Below, one piece after another: positions 12,401 through 23,860 of a stretch of DNA of 64,000 nt; position 1 is the first letter of the stretch, and each line of letters starts with the position of its first letter. Origin of the DNA: Toxotes chatareus. Its lineage: Eukaryota > Chordata > Actinopteri > Toxotidae. Under the pieces are notes generated by a model. It saw only the letters and a program-made list of their open reading frames with translations, searched no databases and was not told the DNA's origin. The DNA lies in assembly GCA_016801885.1 (NCBI GenBank), contig CM028892.1, forward strand, positions 11,313,614-11,377,613. The letters run 5' to 3'. The position numbers and the translations under genes were made by a program.

Positions 12401-15400
12401 GATGGCTTCTGACGTCTGCCAGCAGCTTCTGCAGATACAGGCAGAAATTCACACTGATGTTCATAGAAAATCTTTGTCTTGACTTTTTCGCAGTCAGATG
12501 AAATTAGATGCATGTTTTGCTAGAAATGAACCAATCACAGCTCAGAGAAAACCTTTACAGCCAAAAAGCACAGTGTGAACAGCGTACACTGCTGTGTACT
12601 TTTGAGAGTGTAGTTGAACTTGAGCTGGACTGAAGCAGTGTGTCAGTATTTCTGTTGGTGCAGAAAACTGGCCTGGTGGGAGCTGGACGTATATCAGGGT
12701 GTCGACGACGATCCCGCCTTCCACCACAGCGTTTGAGGTGTTGGTGTTCAGCTGAATCCGGTCGGCCACAAAACTGCCCGACGTTCCTGAAAGCATGGAC
12801 AGGACAGATCTGTTAGGGACCACGCTGTCATCAGACGTCCTCACTCCATCAGCCTGTCCCCAGTGTAATTTAAACTGTTTTCAAACTTGTAGCAGGATTT
12901 AAAATAATTATTAGCTGGACCCTAATAATCCATAAAAGAGCTCAATAAGAGCTTAAGAAGAAATCTGTCATTTTTTTGTCCTTCATGATAACGTACATGA
13001 GTCCTCCTGATGGACACACAGTTTGTCACAGACCTGTGAGAGAGGTGAACTGGACTCCCTGAGTGTCAGCAGCAGGGATGAGGACCGACTGAACCACCAG
13101 GTTTGGCTGAACCACCTGAGACTGAGACGTGTTGAGGCTGGTGCTGAGGTTCACAGAGAGCTGGTCCAGAGTCACGGTCAGGCTGGACACAGCGAGTGGA
13201 CGTAAAATACACAGAGACACAGGAAAACAGTAAAATCATCATTATCAGATGGGTTTGTGGCGTCCTGTCTGCTCAGCAGCAGCTCGCAGCTGAAATCAGA
13301 TCCCGGACTCGACTCATTCCCCAGCTGAGCTCAGTGTGTGAATAATGTTTATGTCAACATCCAAGTCCTAATTACTAATGGAAAACTGGGAAATGATATA
13401 TCTGACTTTGTTCTTAAGAACACAAAAGGATATCTGAAAACCAGACAAATATGGATTCATCACATCAGCCAGACTTTAGCATTTGAAATAACTGAATCCA
13501 GAATTCAGAGATGCAGTGCTCCGTATCGTATTGTTAACCCCTGCTTATTTTTCTAAGACTAAGCTCAGCTGAATTACAGAACAGCACAGCTCATTTCAGC
13601 AGATTGTGCAGATTTCAGCACATTTTATCTGAAACCAAGAGTTTGGACTGAAGTGTGATGCGTTTGCTTACCCCAGAGTTGCGCTGTTTTCCTCAGTGTT
13701 GTCTGGAGCGCTGGCATTGAGCAGTTGGCTGACTGTGGCGACTGCTGCCACTCTGACGCTCTGCAATACAAACATCATCATCAAACACCACCGGCCCGTG
13801 CTGTTACTGCGAGATATATCTTTATGTACACAGTACATTTCAGTGTGTTCTGGTTTCTGGAGTTTGTTGCCAAACCGGTTTGGTTGTGGAAGCTTGGTCT
13901 TTGGCATCTTTTGGACCCAAAACTCCAGGAAACCCAAATGAAAGTGTGCGGGCGTTTCTCGTACCTCTGTGGCATTAGGAGACAGCAGCAGTGTGTTGAC
14001 GATCTGAGCTGCTGCTGTGACGTTTTCGGCCGTCAGCTCTTCAGGTCTGGATGTCAGAATTTGAGTGCTGGTCGCCAGCGTATCTAAATCAGCTACACTG
14101 GTAAGCTGACAGAGGAAGGACGTTATCCATACATTTATTTACTGAATCTCATATACTTTACCATACATATCGGACAACAACATGTATTCGTGCACAACAG
14201 CTTTTATACAGAATTACTAAACCTATCAAACTGGAACCGGTGGAAATCTATGGAAAGGGGGGGTCCAGCATCTGCAGTTGTTTTCAAGAACATTTAGCCT
14301 TTCCTTCAGTGTGGACTTTAAAAAAAACATTTCCTACATTTTGTTGAATGTCGCTGAACGTCTGGTCACACTTGACGACCTGTGGTGGACGGTTGAAACC
14401 CAGAGATCCAGTCGTGTTGGAGCATCTGGTCACGGCCTGTGGTTTACCAGCTGCATGGAAGAAAAACACCAGTATGTTCTGGTATACCTGATGGATCGAT
14501 GTGAGACGGGTGGATGGAGGTGGCAGAAACTGGACTGATGTCCTGATGGATTGATCTGCAGGCGGATGCAGGGTAGAAACTTACCATTACTCGTTCCTTG
14601 CGGACAGACTTCCTCAGAATATGCAAACCAGCCAGCCGGTGTAGGTGGGAATCTGAATTCATTTAGCAGTTCGGCTTTGCAAAAATTTTCTAAGAGGACA
14701 AGGTTAAGAGAATTAGGTCCAAGTGGACATGTTGGCCCGGTGAGGACAGGAAATGATTTTGTGATTTTTAGAACTTGAGAACAAATCAGGAACAACTTTT
14801 AATATGTTAGATATTTCAAAAAAACTGTTTTCTTTTCAGCTACAGTGCTGATACTAAACCCAGCTTACCTACTGAGCACGTCTCTCCGGTCCATTCATCA
14901 GGACAGATGCAGACACCGTTCAGTAATATCCCACCATTAACACAAACCACAGGAGTGGTAGTGGGGGGAGTAGTAGTAGAAGTAATAGTAGTAAAAAGTG
15001 TAGTAGTAGGAGAACGAGTAGTAGCAGTAGTAGTAGCATAAGGAGTGGTACTAAAAGGAGGAATAGAAGTAGTAGTAGTTGGAGAAGTAGTAAGAAGAGG
15101 TGTAGGAGGAGGAGGAGGAGGAGGAGTATCAGGGGGCACAGTGGACTCCTCGATTGGTTCAGTGGTCTCAGCGTAAGGAGAAGTAGTAAGAAGAGGTGTG
15201 GTACCAGGAGGAGGAGGAGGAGGAGTATCAGGGGGCACAGTGGACTCCTCGATTGGTTCAGTGGTCTCAGCGTCAGAAGTAGTAAGAAGAGGTGTAGGAG
15301 GAGGAGGAGGAGGAGTATCAGGGGGCACAGTGGACTCCTCGATTGGTTCAGTGGTCTCAGTGTCAGAAGTAGTAAGAAGAGAGGTGTACCAGGAGGAGGA

Positions 15401-16962
15401 GGAGGAGGAGGAGGAGTATCAGGGGGCACAGTGGACTCCTCGATTGGTTCAGTGGTCTCAGTGTCAGAAGTAGTAAGAAGAGGTGTGGTACCAGGAGGAG
15501 GAGGAGGAGGAGGAGGAGTATCAGGGGGCACAGTGGACTCCTCGATTGGTTCAGTGGTCTCAGTGTCAGAAGTAGTAAGAAGAGGTGTGGTACCAGGAGG
15601 AGGAGGAGGAGGAGTATCAGGGGGCACGGTGGACTCCTCGATTGGTTCAGTGGTCTCAGTGTCAGAAGTAGTAAGAAGAGGTGTAGGAGGAGGAGGAGGA
15701 GGAGTATCAGGGGGCACGGTGGACTCCTCGATTGGTTCAGTGGTCTCAGCGTAAGGAGAAGTAGTAAGAAGAGGTGTGGTACCAGGAGGAGGAGGAGGAG
15801 GAGGAGTATCAGGGGGCACGGTGGACTCCTCGATTGGTTCAGTGGTCTCAGTGTCAGAAGTAGTAAGAAGAGGTGTGGTACCAGGAGGAGGAGGAGGAGG
15901 AGGAGGAGTATCAGGGGGCACGGTGGACTCCTCGATTGGTTCAGTGGTCTCAGTGTCAGAAGTAGTAAGAAGAGGTGTGGTACCAGGAGGAGGAGGAGGA
16001 GGAGGAGGAGTATCAGGGGGCACGGTGAGCTCCTCGAGTGTGGGCTCAGCGTACGGAGAAGTGTTGGGATTGTTGGTAGTCTTTGAACTTTCTGGTGTGA
16101 TGGTGTTTGAAGTACTTTCTGATTCAGAGGTTAGGACTGTGGTTTCTGGTACGGACTCAGAAACAGTATTATCAGGACTGATATAAGGGCTGGCACTGGT
16201 CAGATCAGTTACAGTTATAGGAGCAGAAGTAGTAACAAGAACAGTAGCAGTGGTAACAGGGATTGGTAACTCAGGGAGGCTGCTGGTTATGCTGGTTATG
16301 CTGGTGCTATTTGATGTTGTTGTGGACAGCGCTTCAGTTCGAGAGGCCAATGGAACAGCTGTGAGGAGACACATGATTATCATACGACACGTTATTTATT
16401 ATTTAGTTATTATTTTAACTTGTTAAAATAATAAAAAGTGGTTGTTTATCTGATGCAGATTCATTTAGAGCAGCAAGGTGACGCACACAAGAGAAACAGT
16501 TAAAAATAGTTAACTGGTTTGGTTTACTGTTGGTTTCCTGAATAATAAACCACACTTACCACCATTACTATTCTCCTACAGACCATAATTTACACACATC
16601 AAACTTCAGTAAGTTTTCATTTCATATCCTATCAAAATTTCAAATCTTCAGAATCTTGTAATTCAACTCAGAATAGTTCAAACAACCAAATCAGAGCGGA
16701 GCCGACGTGAGGAGGGTACAGAGTGTGTGTGTGTGTGTGTGTGTGTATATACAGCACTCATTATTGACTTGTTTGTACAAGACTGAGAAAAATGTTGGTA
16801 TGGGAATGTGTGAGCGCAGCGATAAATTAAGAAACGTGTTGTTATGTTTGCCATTAACTGTGATACATGCAGTATTGTAAAGTAAAGTGGGAAGTGAAAG
16901 GTGCCGAACTCTCAGAAAGTTTTCTTACCCAGAGTGAAAACGAGGAAAAGCCACAGGTCCAT
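9485..16962 (-). CDS. adgrg7: Adhesion G-protein-coupled receptor G7 (GPR128-like), 16 exons, frameshifted in exon 2
   Basis: Exons on the minus strand: 16929-16962, 14869-16358, 14585-14689, 14338-14450, 13965-14105, 13672-13760, 13034-13182, ~12631-12786 (3' end uncertain; 12553 is also in phase), 12241-12428, 11999-12151, 11621-11733, 10835-11190, 10466-10547, 10106-10237, 9831-9987, 9485-9679. Splice phases agree throughout except across exon 2. Order of parts: a signal peptide (MDLWLFLVF), a Pro/Thr mucin-like stalk, an EGF-like module (CVNGG...CICPDEW...C), a GAIN region with TVSQLLNAS and GFVLYQND, a GPS (CFCNHTTNFAALW), then a seven-helix domain with CTAVAALLHFFLLATFMWN and GLSWSLGYLVL. 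EGF, GPS and helix segments match ADGRG7 as I know that family. Length would be about 1,217 residues against about 800 in human, the excess being the stalk. An in-frame upstream ATG lies at 17010. ADGRG7 is an epithelial (mainly gut) surface receptor in mammals. One missing base near 15380 breaks the frame, so this copy is either a sequencing slip or disabled. Confidence 0.9.
15100..16030 (-). repeat. Mucin-like coding tandem repeat in adgrg7 exon 2
   Basis: Ten tandem copies of a ~90-105-base coding unit, each giving about 30-34 residues. The core is TVPPDTP, then six to eight prolines, (G)TTPLLTTS, DTE or PYAE, and TTEPIEES. The repeated GGGGGCAC landmark recurs near 15131, 15231, 15321, 15423, 15525, 15620, 15711, 15811, 15915 and 16014. 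Proline number varies because the proline codons are a (GGA)n microsatellite on the plus strand. The stretch is rich in Ser/Thr/Pro, as expected for a heavily O-glycosylated stalk, and lies between the signal peptide and the EGF module. Confidence 0.95.
16723..16746. repeat. (GT)n microsatellite
   Basis: About 12 GT dinucleotides inside the first intron of adgrg7. Confidence 0.9.
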
Positions 16963-17234
16963 GTTGATGAACAGCAGCAGATCAGAGGTGCTGGTTTGTG
17001 TTTTCTTCATGTTGTTCCTGTCTGAGCTGAGCTGCAGTGGATGAAGTGTCACCTTGAAAATGTTCAGTCATGTTCATAAAGAGCTGCACAATGAAATCAT
17101 AAAACGGAGTTCTTCATTAACTGGCTCGTTCCACACTGCAAGAAATGAAACGTCAGCATGTGGTTTTATTTATTAAACCAGTTCAGAGGTTTATGTTGGT
17201 TTTATTTTATTGCACCTTCTCAGGTGTGAATGTT

Positions 17235-17262
17235 GGTGTGTGTGTGTGTGTGTGTGTGTGTT
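17235..17262. repeat. (TG)n microsatellite
   Basis: About 13 TG dinucleotides in the ~1-kb gap between the divergent adgrg7 and ftcd genes, which otherwise holds nothing I recognise apart from the ftcd promoter-proximal site. Confidence 0.9.
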
Positions 17263-17945
17263 GCTCTTTTATTACACATATGAAGCACTTTGAACTACAC
17301 TCACTGATATAAAAGGTGATATATCAAGAAACATTGATTAATTAGTTGATTGGAGGCAAAACTAGAACAGAACAAGCACCAATCACTGACTGGTCTGAGG
17401 TTTTCACTCGATACAGAAACTTGTGATTTGTGAATCTGTCGCTGCACCAAACTGAACAAACTCAATATTTAATTGTGACATAAATCTGAGGAAACTTGAG
17501 CCAGAATCAGCTGATGATTGTCTTTCTCTTTTTCTCTGCAGGACTCTGATAAGCTGCAGCTCAGGTTAAACACTCAGAGGAGTTTATCTGTCAGACCCTG
17601 ACCTTTGACCTCTGGCCTCCCTGAATAAACTGCTTTTCTGTTCCTGTGGGTCAGTAGATTAATATCACAGGTAAACAGCTTCAGACCACACTCTGGTTTA
17701 TTTTCTAAAAATGAAACTGTGAAACTTTATGTGAGAGTATATGACTAACACCCCGTTATAATCTGGATATATGACATGGTGCCTTTGTCCACACATGAAA
17801 TAATCACAGCACAGACATTTCCCTGGCGATGAGCTCTGCAGCCTGTAGGGGGCAGCATCAGGACGCCGGCCTGGTGGGTTGTGTTGTGGTGTGCAGCCTT
17901 GTAAAAAGTAGATGCAGTGTTTGTAGAGAGGAGTGTGTGGTAATC

Positions 17946-17958
17946 GTTAATGATTGAC
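17946..17958 (+). promoter_or_regulatory. Candidate HNF1 site upstream of ftcd
   Basis: GTTAATGATTGAC matches 12 of 13 positions of the HNF1 palindrome GTTAATNATTAAC and lies 75 bases before the ftcd start codon. HNF1 factors drive liver and kidney genes, and FTCD is a liver-enriched enzyme, so the position makes biological sense. Function is inferred from sequence only. Confidence 0.5.
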
Positions 17959-18032
17959 CCCTCTGGGCTCCTGTTAAAGAGTGAGGGTGGGGGGGCTGGA
18001 CTGCAGTGGTTTTCGTTCAGTCTGCAGACACC

Positions 18033-21000
18033 ATGGCTCAGCTGGTGGAGTGTGTCCCCAACTTCTCAGAGGGTCGAGACAAAGAGGTCGGTAACTTCAC
18101 CTGAAACTGATGTTTCCTCTTTGTTGAGGTTCATTTAAACGGTTTGTGCAGGAAAAGTGTTGAGAACCAGCTTTTTTTTCATTTCCAATCTGGATATAAA
18201 TGATCTTGTATCACAGGCACGCAGATGTAATACGCACGCGTTTGTTAATGTTCAGGAAGATATTTAATATTTTGTATTCTTACAGCTGTGCTCAACATCT
18301 GTTCAGTCTCCATGATCAGAAAACTGCTGGTTCTCACCTGCTGATGGAGACTAATTTGGGTTTTTGGGGACGAGTGAATTTTAAAGCTGAGTGACTGAAA
18401 ACAGCTGTAGAGCAGAAAGTGTCTTTGCTGTCCATTTAATATAAACTGTATCTGAACCAGTTTGTCCTTTGACCTGTTTGTTCTGCTGCTGGAGGAGAAG
18501 AAACTGGTCAAACATACACGTCTGTTACAGATGAACTCGGTCAATTAAACTTTAACCCTGAAACTGTTCAGCTCCTGCTTCATGTCCCGGCGCTCAGAGG
18601 TGGAGGGTGGACAGGAGGTGGACCTGACTGTCACACAGTCTGAGAACCGGGGGTTTGCAGAATGGTTCAGGAACATGGACATTTTGGCAGACAGATGATT
18701 CTGGTTTGATCTTAGAGATGTGGACTCAGTGTTTCCGGTGCTCCAGGTGATCGATGCCGTCGCAGCGGCCATCTCTGGCACCTCGGGCTGCAGCCTGCTG
18801 GACGTCGACCCGGGATCCTCCACCAACCGGACCGTCTACACCTTCGTGGGTTCTCCTGAGGCGGTGGTGGAGGGAGCGCTGAACGCCGCCCGCCAGGCCT
18901 TCAGCCTCATCGACATGAGCAAACACTCAGGTGTGTGGGGCCTTTCAGCTGCACAACAGGAGGTATTACACAAGAGGAAGTGTTTAACGTGGGTGTTACC
19001 TGTTCAGGTGAGCACCCTCGCACCGGAGCGCTGGACGTGTGTCCCTTCATCCCCGTCCAGAACGTCACCATGGACGACTGCGTCCGCTGCGCCAACATCT
19101 TCGGACAGAGAGTGGCAGAACTGCTGCAGGTCCCAGGTGAGAGGTCACACACACCTGAGTCAGGTGGTTTTAGACAAAACCAGAATCCGTCACACAACAC
19201 ACACGACAAGAGATTTGACAAAAGCATAGAAAGAGTATGAACTGTCAGCTCTGTGTTTGTGTGAACTCCTCTTCAGTTTATCTTTATGGAGAAGCAGCTC
19301 GGACAGACACGAGGAGGAGTCTTCCCTCTGTGAGGGCGGGAGAGTACGAAGCTTTACCTGAAAAGGTGAGACGTCCTCAAACGGACGCACGGCTGCTTCT
19401 CATTGGTTCTGAGTATCTGGGTTTGTTCAGATGAAAACATGACTTTTCTTCAGGATTTTTATTTTTCTCTCCTCCAGTTGAAACGCGCTGAGTGGGCCCC
19501 TGACTTCGGCCCCGCAACCTTCGTACCGTCGTGGGGGGCCACGGTAACCGGCGCTCGTAAGTTCCTCATCGCGTACAACGTGAACCTGATCGCCACCAAA
19601 GAACAGGCTCATCGCATCGCTCTGGACATCAGGGAGCAGGGCCGAGGGAAAGACCAGGTGCATGCTGGGAGTCTGAGTCAGTTATCAGATATTCATGTGT
19701 CGGAGTTGTGTTCGTCTTTGTGTTTGCTGTCAGTGTGCTGTGTCACTGCAGACTCACTGAATACTTTATTACTGTGTGACTTTTCATTTTGTAAAATGTG
19801 TCTAACGTACATGAGATGATAGATGAGTTCAGCACTGTACATGCTGCACATAACAGTCAGCAGATACAGTCAGTATATAAGATGAAGAACCAAAGCAGAG
19901 GAGAAAATAGGAATCAAATCATAAACGATACTAAGACTGAGTGATATTTAGTGATATGGTTACGTTAGGTTTCATAGATATTTGATAAAGCAGACAAACA
20001 CAGTCATGATCTTTATTAATTACAAATACAACTGATTGATTTTTACTTAGTGAATCTGCAGCGCCCCCTACAGACTTTTATTTAACATTTTCAGACTAAC
20101 CTCACTGTCTTACTGAGCACACTAATTATCAAAACCCTGTTATTAAAGGCTCACAGTGTGTAGGATGTATGTTCAGTCGTCCACTGAAGACCAGGTCAGG
20201 GGTCAGATCACAGGTACATTCATGGGTGTTTCACATTAACAATGAAATCAAACATCTGATCCATGAATCAGATCATAAATAATGTGTAGATGAATGTGGA
20301 TTCACTGATCTAAAAGATAAAATCACATGTTTTTGGAGAAATGCTTCACTGGGAGTGTCTCTCTCCACCAGCCCGGGCTGCTGAGGAAGGTGCAGGGAAT
20401 GGGCTGGTACCTGGAGGAGGCCAACCTCGCTCAGGTGTCCACCAACATCCTGGACTACGAGCTGACCCCCCTCCACACCGTGTACCAGGAGATCTGCAGG
20501 GATGCTGAGGTCAGAGGTTAACGCAGGTTCCATTTAAACTGAAGAGGTAGAAATATGTGGTCTTACACCTTAAAATCTTCACCGACCATCGTCCCAGGAG
20601 ACGAGGTCACGTGATGACGTGCGTCTTTGATGTAGGAGAAGAAACTTAGTCCAGGCTGCATGGCTTCATCCAGGGGATCCGACGTGTCACAGTGTAACCC
20701 TGGACCCTGTGATGCAGAAATATGGAGGCGTTACATCAGTTCACTCCTGTTGTGTTACAGCTGCTTTCTATTGCTTTTTGTTGCTGTGTGGGTCACGTTG
20801 TTCTCACGTGAGCTGTAACATAAAGCATCACTGACCCGCACAGCTCAAACATCTTTAATAAATGAAGCGACGTCCCTCAGCCTGCAGCGCCCCCTGCTGA
20901 CAGTTTGTACTGTTTTACTGTGGTACTGCAGTATTACAGTGTGTGTTTAAGTGTACTGCTGTGTCCAGGATCTGAACCTGCCGGTGGTGGGCTCTCAGAT

Positions 21001-22530
21001 CGTGGGTCTGATCCCCCTGAAGGCTCTGCTGGACTCTGCGGACTTCTACATCGACAGAGACCGGCTCTTCGTCATGGAGGAGGAGCACAAAGTCCGGCTG
21101 GTAACGAGTCTTTGCAAGAACATGTTTCTGCCATTTTTAAATTCCAGGACCTGAAGGTGTGTCTGTGTCTGTGTCTTCAGGTGATCAGCAAACTGGGCCT
21201 GGACTCTCTCGGTCCCTTCAGCCCTAAGGAGAGGATCATAGAGTGAGTTATTAGTATTATTATTATTAACTGTGTTGTTATTATTGTTATTGATACCTCA
21301 CATTATTAGTTTGTGTGCTGAATATAAAAGGAAATCTCACATATTAGACATTAAAAGTTACAAATGACAGAATGAGAGGAAAAGACTCCAAGTCCAACAT
21401 CTCACCACAGACAGACAACATGCAGCTCCGGGAGCCAGAGACAGAGAGAGACAGGCACAGGACGACGGGACAGAGAGGACACAGAGTTAATGACATGGAA
21501 TAAAGGCTGATAAATGTGACAGTGGGTCTGAGGAGAGAAAGGAGAGGTGTGCAGAGGATCATGGGAAGTCTCCCAGCAGCCTTGGCCTGTAGCAGTATAA
21601 CTAAGGGATGGTTCAGTCCTACTCTGGGCTTTATCCTGAACTGTAACCCTAACAGGAAATAATGTTTACTTAACTGGAAGAGCAAAATAAAAGGCACAGA
21701 ATATAGAGGAGAAATGAAAGTAAATACAAGTGAAGTTAGTATTAAGCAGTTTACTTCATTACATCATGTGTTACAGTTTCTAAAAGACAAAGGTTGATGT
21801 TTTAAAAATCTGAGTTTCCATGATTAAAAGTTGTCAGTGATAGAAATGAAAGTATCTCATGGTAAATCATTTCTGACATAATAAGCTGATATGCTGAATG
21901 CTGCTGGTGTTTGTTGCACCTGTGCAGGTACATGGTGAGGTCACAGGAGGACAGACGGCTGGCGTCTCTGTCCCTGCAGCAGTTTGTTCAGAGCGTCGGA
22001 GCCCGGACACCGGCTCCCGGGGGAGGATCGGTTTCTGCTGCCGTTGCTGCTCTGGTACCAGTTATTACACTGTGATCACACGACGAGGTGAGACGTCTCC
22101 ACACCTGAACATCTCTGATATCGTTGTGGGGTGTGAATCCTGTAGGGGGCGGCACTGGGGGCCATGGTGGGTCAGATGACGTACGGGAAGAGGCAGTTTG
22201 AGCACCTGGACGGGGTGATGAGGAGGCTGATTCCTCCCTTTCATCAGGCCATGAACGACCTGCTGCTCATGGTGGACTCAGACTCCTCGGCCTTCAACAG
22301 CTACATGGTGAGGGGATGCTCCGACACCTGCAGGTCCCCAGGTTTCTGTGTGATCGGGAACGAAGACTCATCTGAAAACCTTTTCTCTAACAGTTGTCTC
22401 TTTGTGTTACAGGCAGCGCTGAAAATGCCAAAGACGACAGCGGAAGAAATTCAAAGGTAAGAATTTAAAAGCTCCACAGGGTTTAATGCTGCAGGTGCAG
22501 TGTGAGCGGCTGTGTGTGTGTGCTGCTTAC

Positions 22531-22561
<31 letters not shown>

Positions 22562-23076
22562 GTTAGAAGGGAAGCTGCACTGCAGGAGGGTCTGCAGCGA
22601 GCTGTAGGCGTCCCACTGGCTCTGGCAGAAAGGATCAGTGTCCTCTGGCCGTCTCTTAAAGAAATGGTCATTTACGGAAACATGGCCTGCAAGTCCGACG
22701 CTCAGGTGAGATGCTCACAGGAATTTCTACCTGCTCAGGGCAGATTTTCCAGCATCAAACTCCTTCAGCTCAGGTTCAGGTTCATGTCATGTTTCATCTG
22801 TGTGGTTCCAGGTAGCAGCTAAAGCTTTGGAAACAGCCGTGTTCGGAGCATACTACAACATCACGATCAACCTGAAAGACATCGCAGACGACGCCTTCAC
22901 GGTGGCTGTAAGTGTGTTCATGTGTTCTTTCACTGACACTTGTATATAGACTCAGTCTAATAACCATATCTTGGTTCTGTTCTGTGCTGCAGACTCAGAA
23001 GAGAGCGTCTGCTTTACTGCAGGAGGCGAAGGATGGCGCCGCCTCTGTCCTCAGTGCTGCAGAGGAAAGAAGGTGA
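18033..23076 (+). CDS. ftcd: Formimidoyltransferase cyclodeaminase, 14 exons, complete
   Basis: Exons: 18033-18086, 18747-18930, 19008-19136, 19277-19365, 19478-19657, 20372-20509, 20969-21100, 21181-21242, 21928-22054, 22146-22307, 22413-22456, 22567-22705, 22812-22907, 22993-23076. All junctions are GT-AG and the phases close to 540 codons including the stop (539 residues; human 541). The protein starts MAQLVECVPNFSEGRD and contains STNRTVYTFVG, GEHPRTGALDVCPFIPV, VPSWGATVTGARKFLIAYN and REQGRGKDQ of the formiminotransferase half (about residues 1-325). The cyclodeaminase half has APGGGSVSAAVAAL, MVGQMTYGKRQF and AAKALETAVFGAYYNI. The enzyme moves the formimino group of formiminoglutamate to tetrahydrofolate, then releases ammonia to give 5,10-methenyl-THF, the last step of histidine breakdown. 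In mammals it is cytosolic and Golgi-associated in liver. No break or missing motif was seen. Confidence 0.97.
22532..22562 (+). repeat. (GT)n tract forming the 3' end of ftcd intron 11
   Basis: A GT repeat of about 14 units runs up to four bases from the exon 12 acceptor (GGTTAG then the exon at 22567), taking the place normally held by a pyrimidine tract. A UG-rich acceptor tract is known to weaken splicing and attract TDP-43-like proteins in other genes (CFTR exon 9). Whether that happens here is inference. Confidence 0.8.
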
Positions 23077-23311
23077 ACAGAAAAAGAGAATGTGAAGCAG
23101 TGAGGACGGAGCAGCTGGACCCATATCAATCTTCACTGGAAAAAAAAGTCCAAAAATGTTATTGGTTACAATTCTGAATTTATCCAGACATTAAACCTGA
23201 GAATCTGAAGCTCGTAAACATTGCTAACGGCCGATGGTTCAGTCCTGACTGAGTCACTAAATGTTGAAAGAGAAACGTCTGCAGGTGTCTGTCACCACTT
23301 TGCCTCCCAGA

Positions 23312-23553
23312 TATCAAACCCAAGACCTCAAAATCTCAGACATCTGTCTCTCCTCTGAGTGCTGGACATTTCTCCTACTTTCCTGTAACACAGAGTTTCT
23401 GTTCAGTGAGTAAGAGAACCATTCAAATCCTGTAATACACACCAGGTTTTAAATCCAATGTCCAAAGGAGAAGAAACAGTACCTCAAGAAACACCTCTGA
23501 TCAAACTGATTAGGGAACATCACGCCTGCTCTGAAGTTTTGAGGTCTTGGGTT
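23312..23553. repeat. 22-bp near-perfect inverted repeat downstream of ftcd
   Basis: ATCAAACCCAAGACCTCAAA near 23313-23334 is the reverse complement of TTTGAGGTCTTGGGTTTGAT near 23534-23555. The arms are about 200 bases apart, and only one base differs over 22. The right arm contains GGTTTGATCC, resembling a tRNA box B, so the arms may be remnants of two opposed SINE-type elements. They lie in the ftcd-cdk15 gap. Confidence 0.7.
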
Positions 23554-23561
23554 TGATCCTC

Positions 23562-23665
23562 AGGTCCAGGTACAGGTCCAGGTCCAGGTCCAGGTCCAGG
23601 TACAGGTCCAGGTACAGGTACAGGTACAGGTCCAGGTACAGGTACAGGTCCAGATACAGGTCCAG
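23562..23665. repeat. CAGGTC/CAGGTA hexamer minisatellite
   Basis: About 17 tandem hexamers alternating between CAGGTC and CAGGTA. It begins directly after the right arm of the inverted repeat and ends at CAGCTCCCAGCTCCC. The frames across it are open on both strands only because the period is a multiple of three. I do not regard it as coding. Confidence 0.9.
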
Positions 23666-23845
23666 CTCCCAGCTCCCGGTGGTCTGGGACTGGTTGTTGA
23701 GTGGATGTTTTGAACCCTCCCTGTTGTTGGTACTTGAAATACACACACACACACACACTTTGTAAGCCTATAGGTATCAATTTACCTTTACCATTACTCA
23801 ATTTTTATTCACTGCAATAAGAAGACCATGTGACCACAGCCTAAA

Positions 23846-23860
23846 AATAAAACCAATAAA
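23846..23860 (+). terminator. Candidate poly(A) signals of ftcd
   Basis: Two AATAAA hexamers (23846-23851 and 23855-23860) lie about 770 bases past the ftcd stop, the first canonical pair on the plus strand. They would give a 3' UTR of about 0.8 kb that includes the inverted repeat and the hexamer minisatellite. Confidence 0.4.

Noticed and set aside
14920..15380. Leu-rich continuation of the adgrg7 exon 2 frame
   Set aside because: This is the wrong frame after the one-base deletion. The other minus-strand frame resumes the Pro/Thr repeats and leads into the EGF module and the correct donor phase.
15198..16186. Plus-strand Gly/Val/Ser-rich open frames
   Set aside because: They are the antisense of the adgrg7 mucin repeat. 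The minus-strand reading fits exon phases and the EGF module, while the plus strand has no gene context.
23510..23801. Repetitive frames over the CAGGTM hexamers
   Set aside because: The period of six keeps all frames open; the products are pure dipeptide repeats with no gene context.
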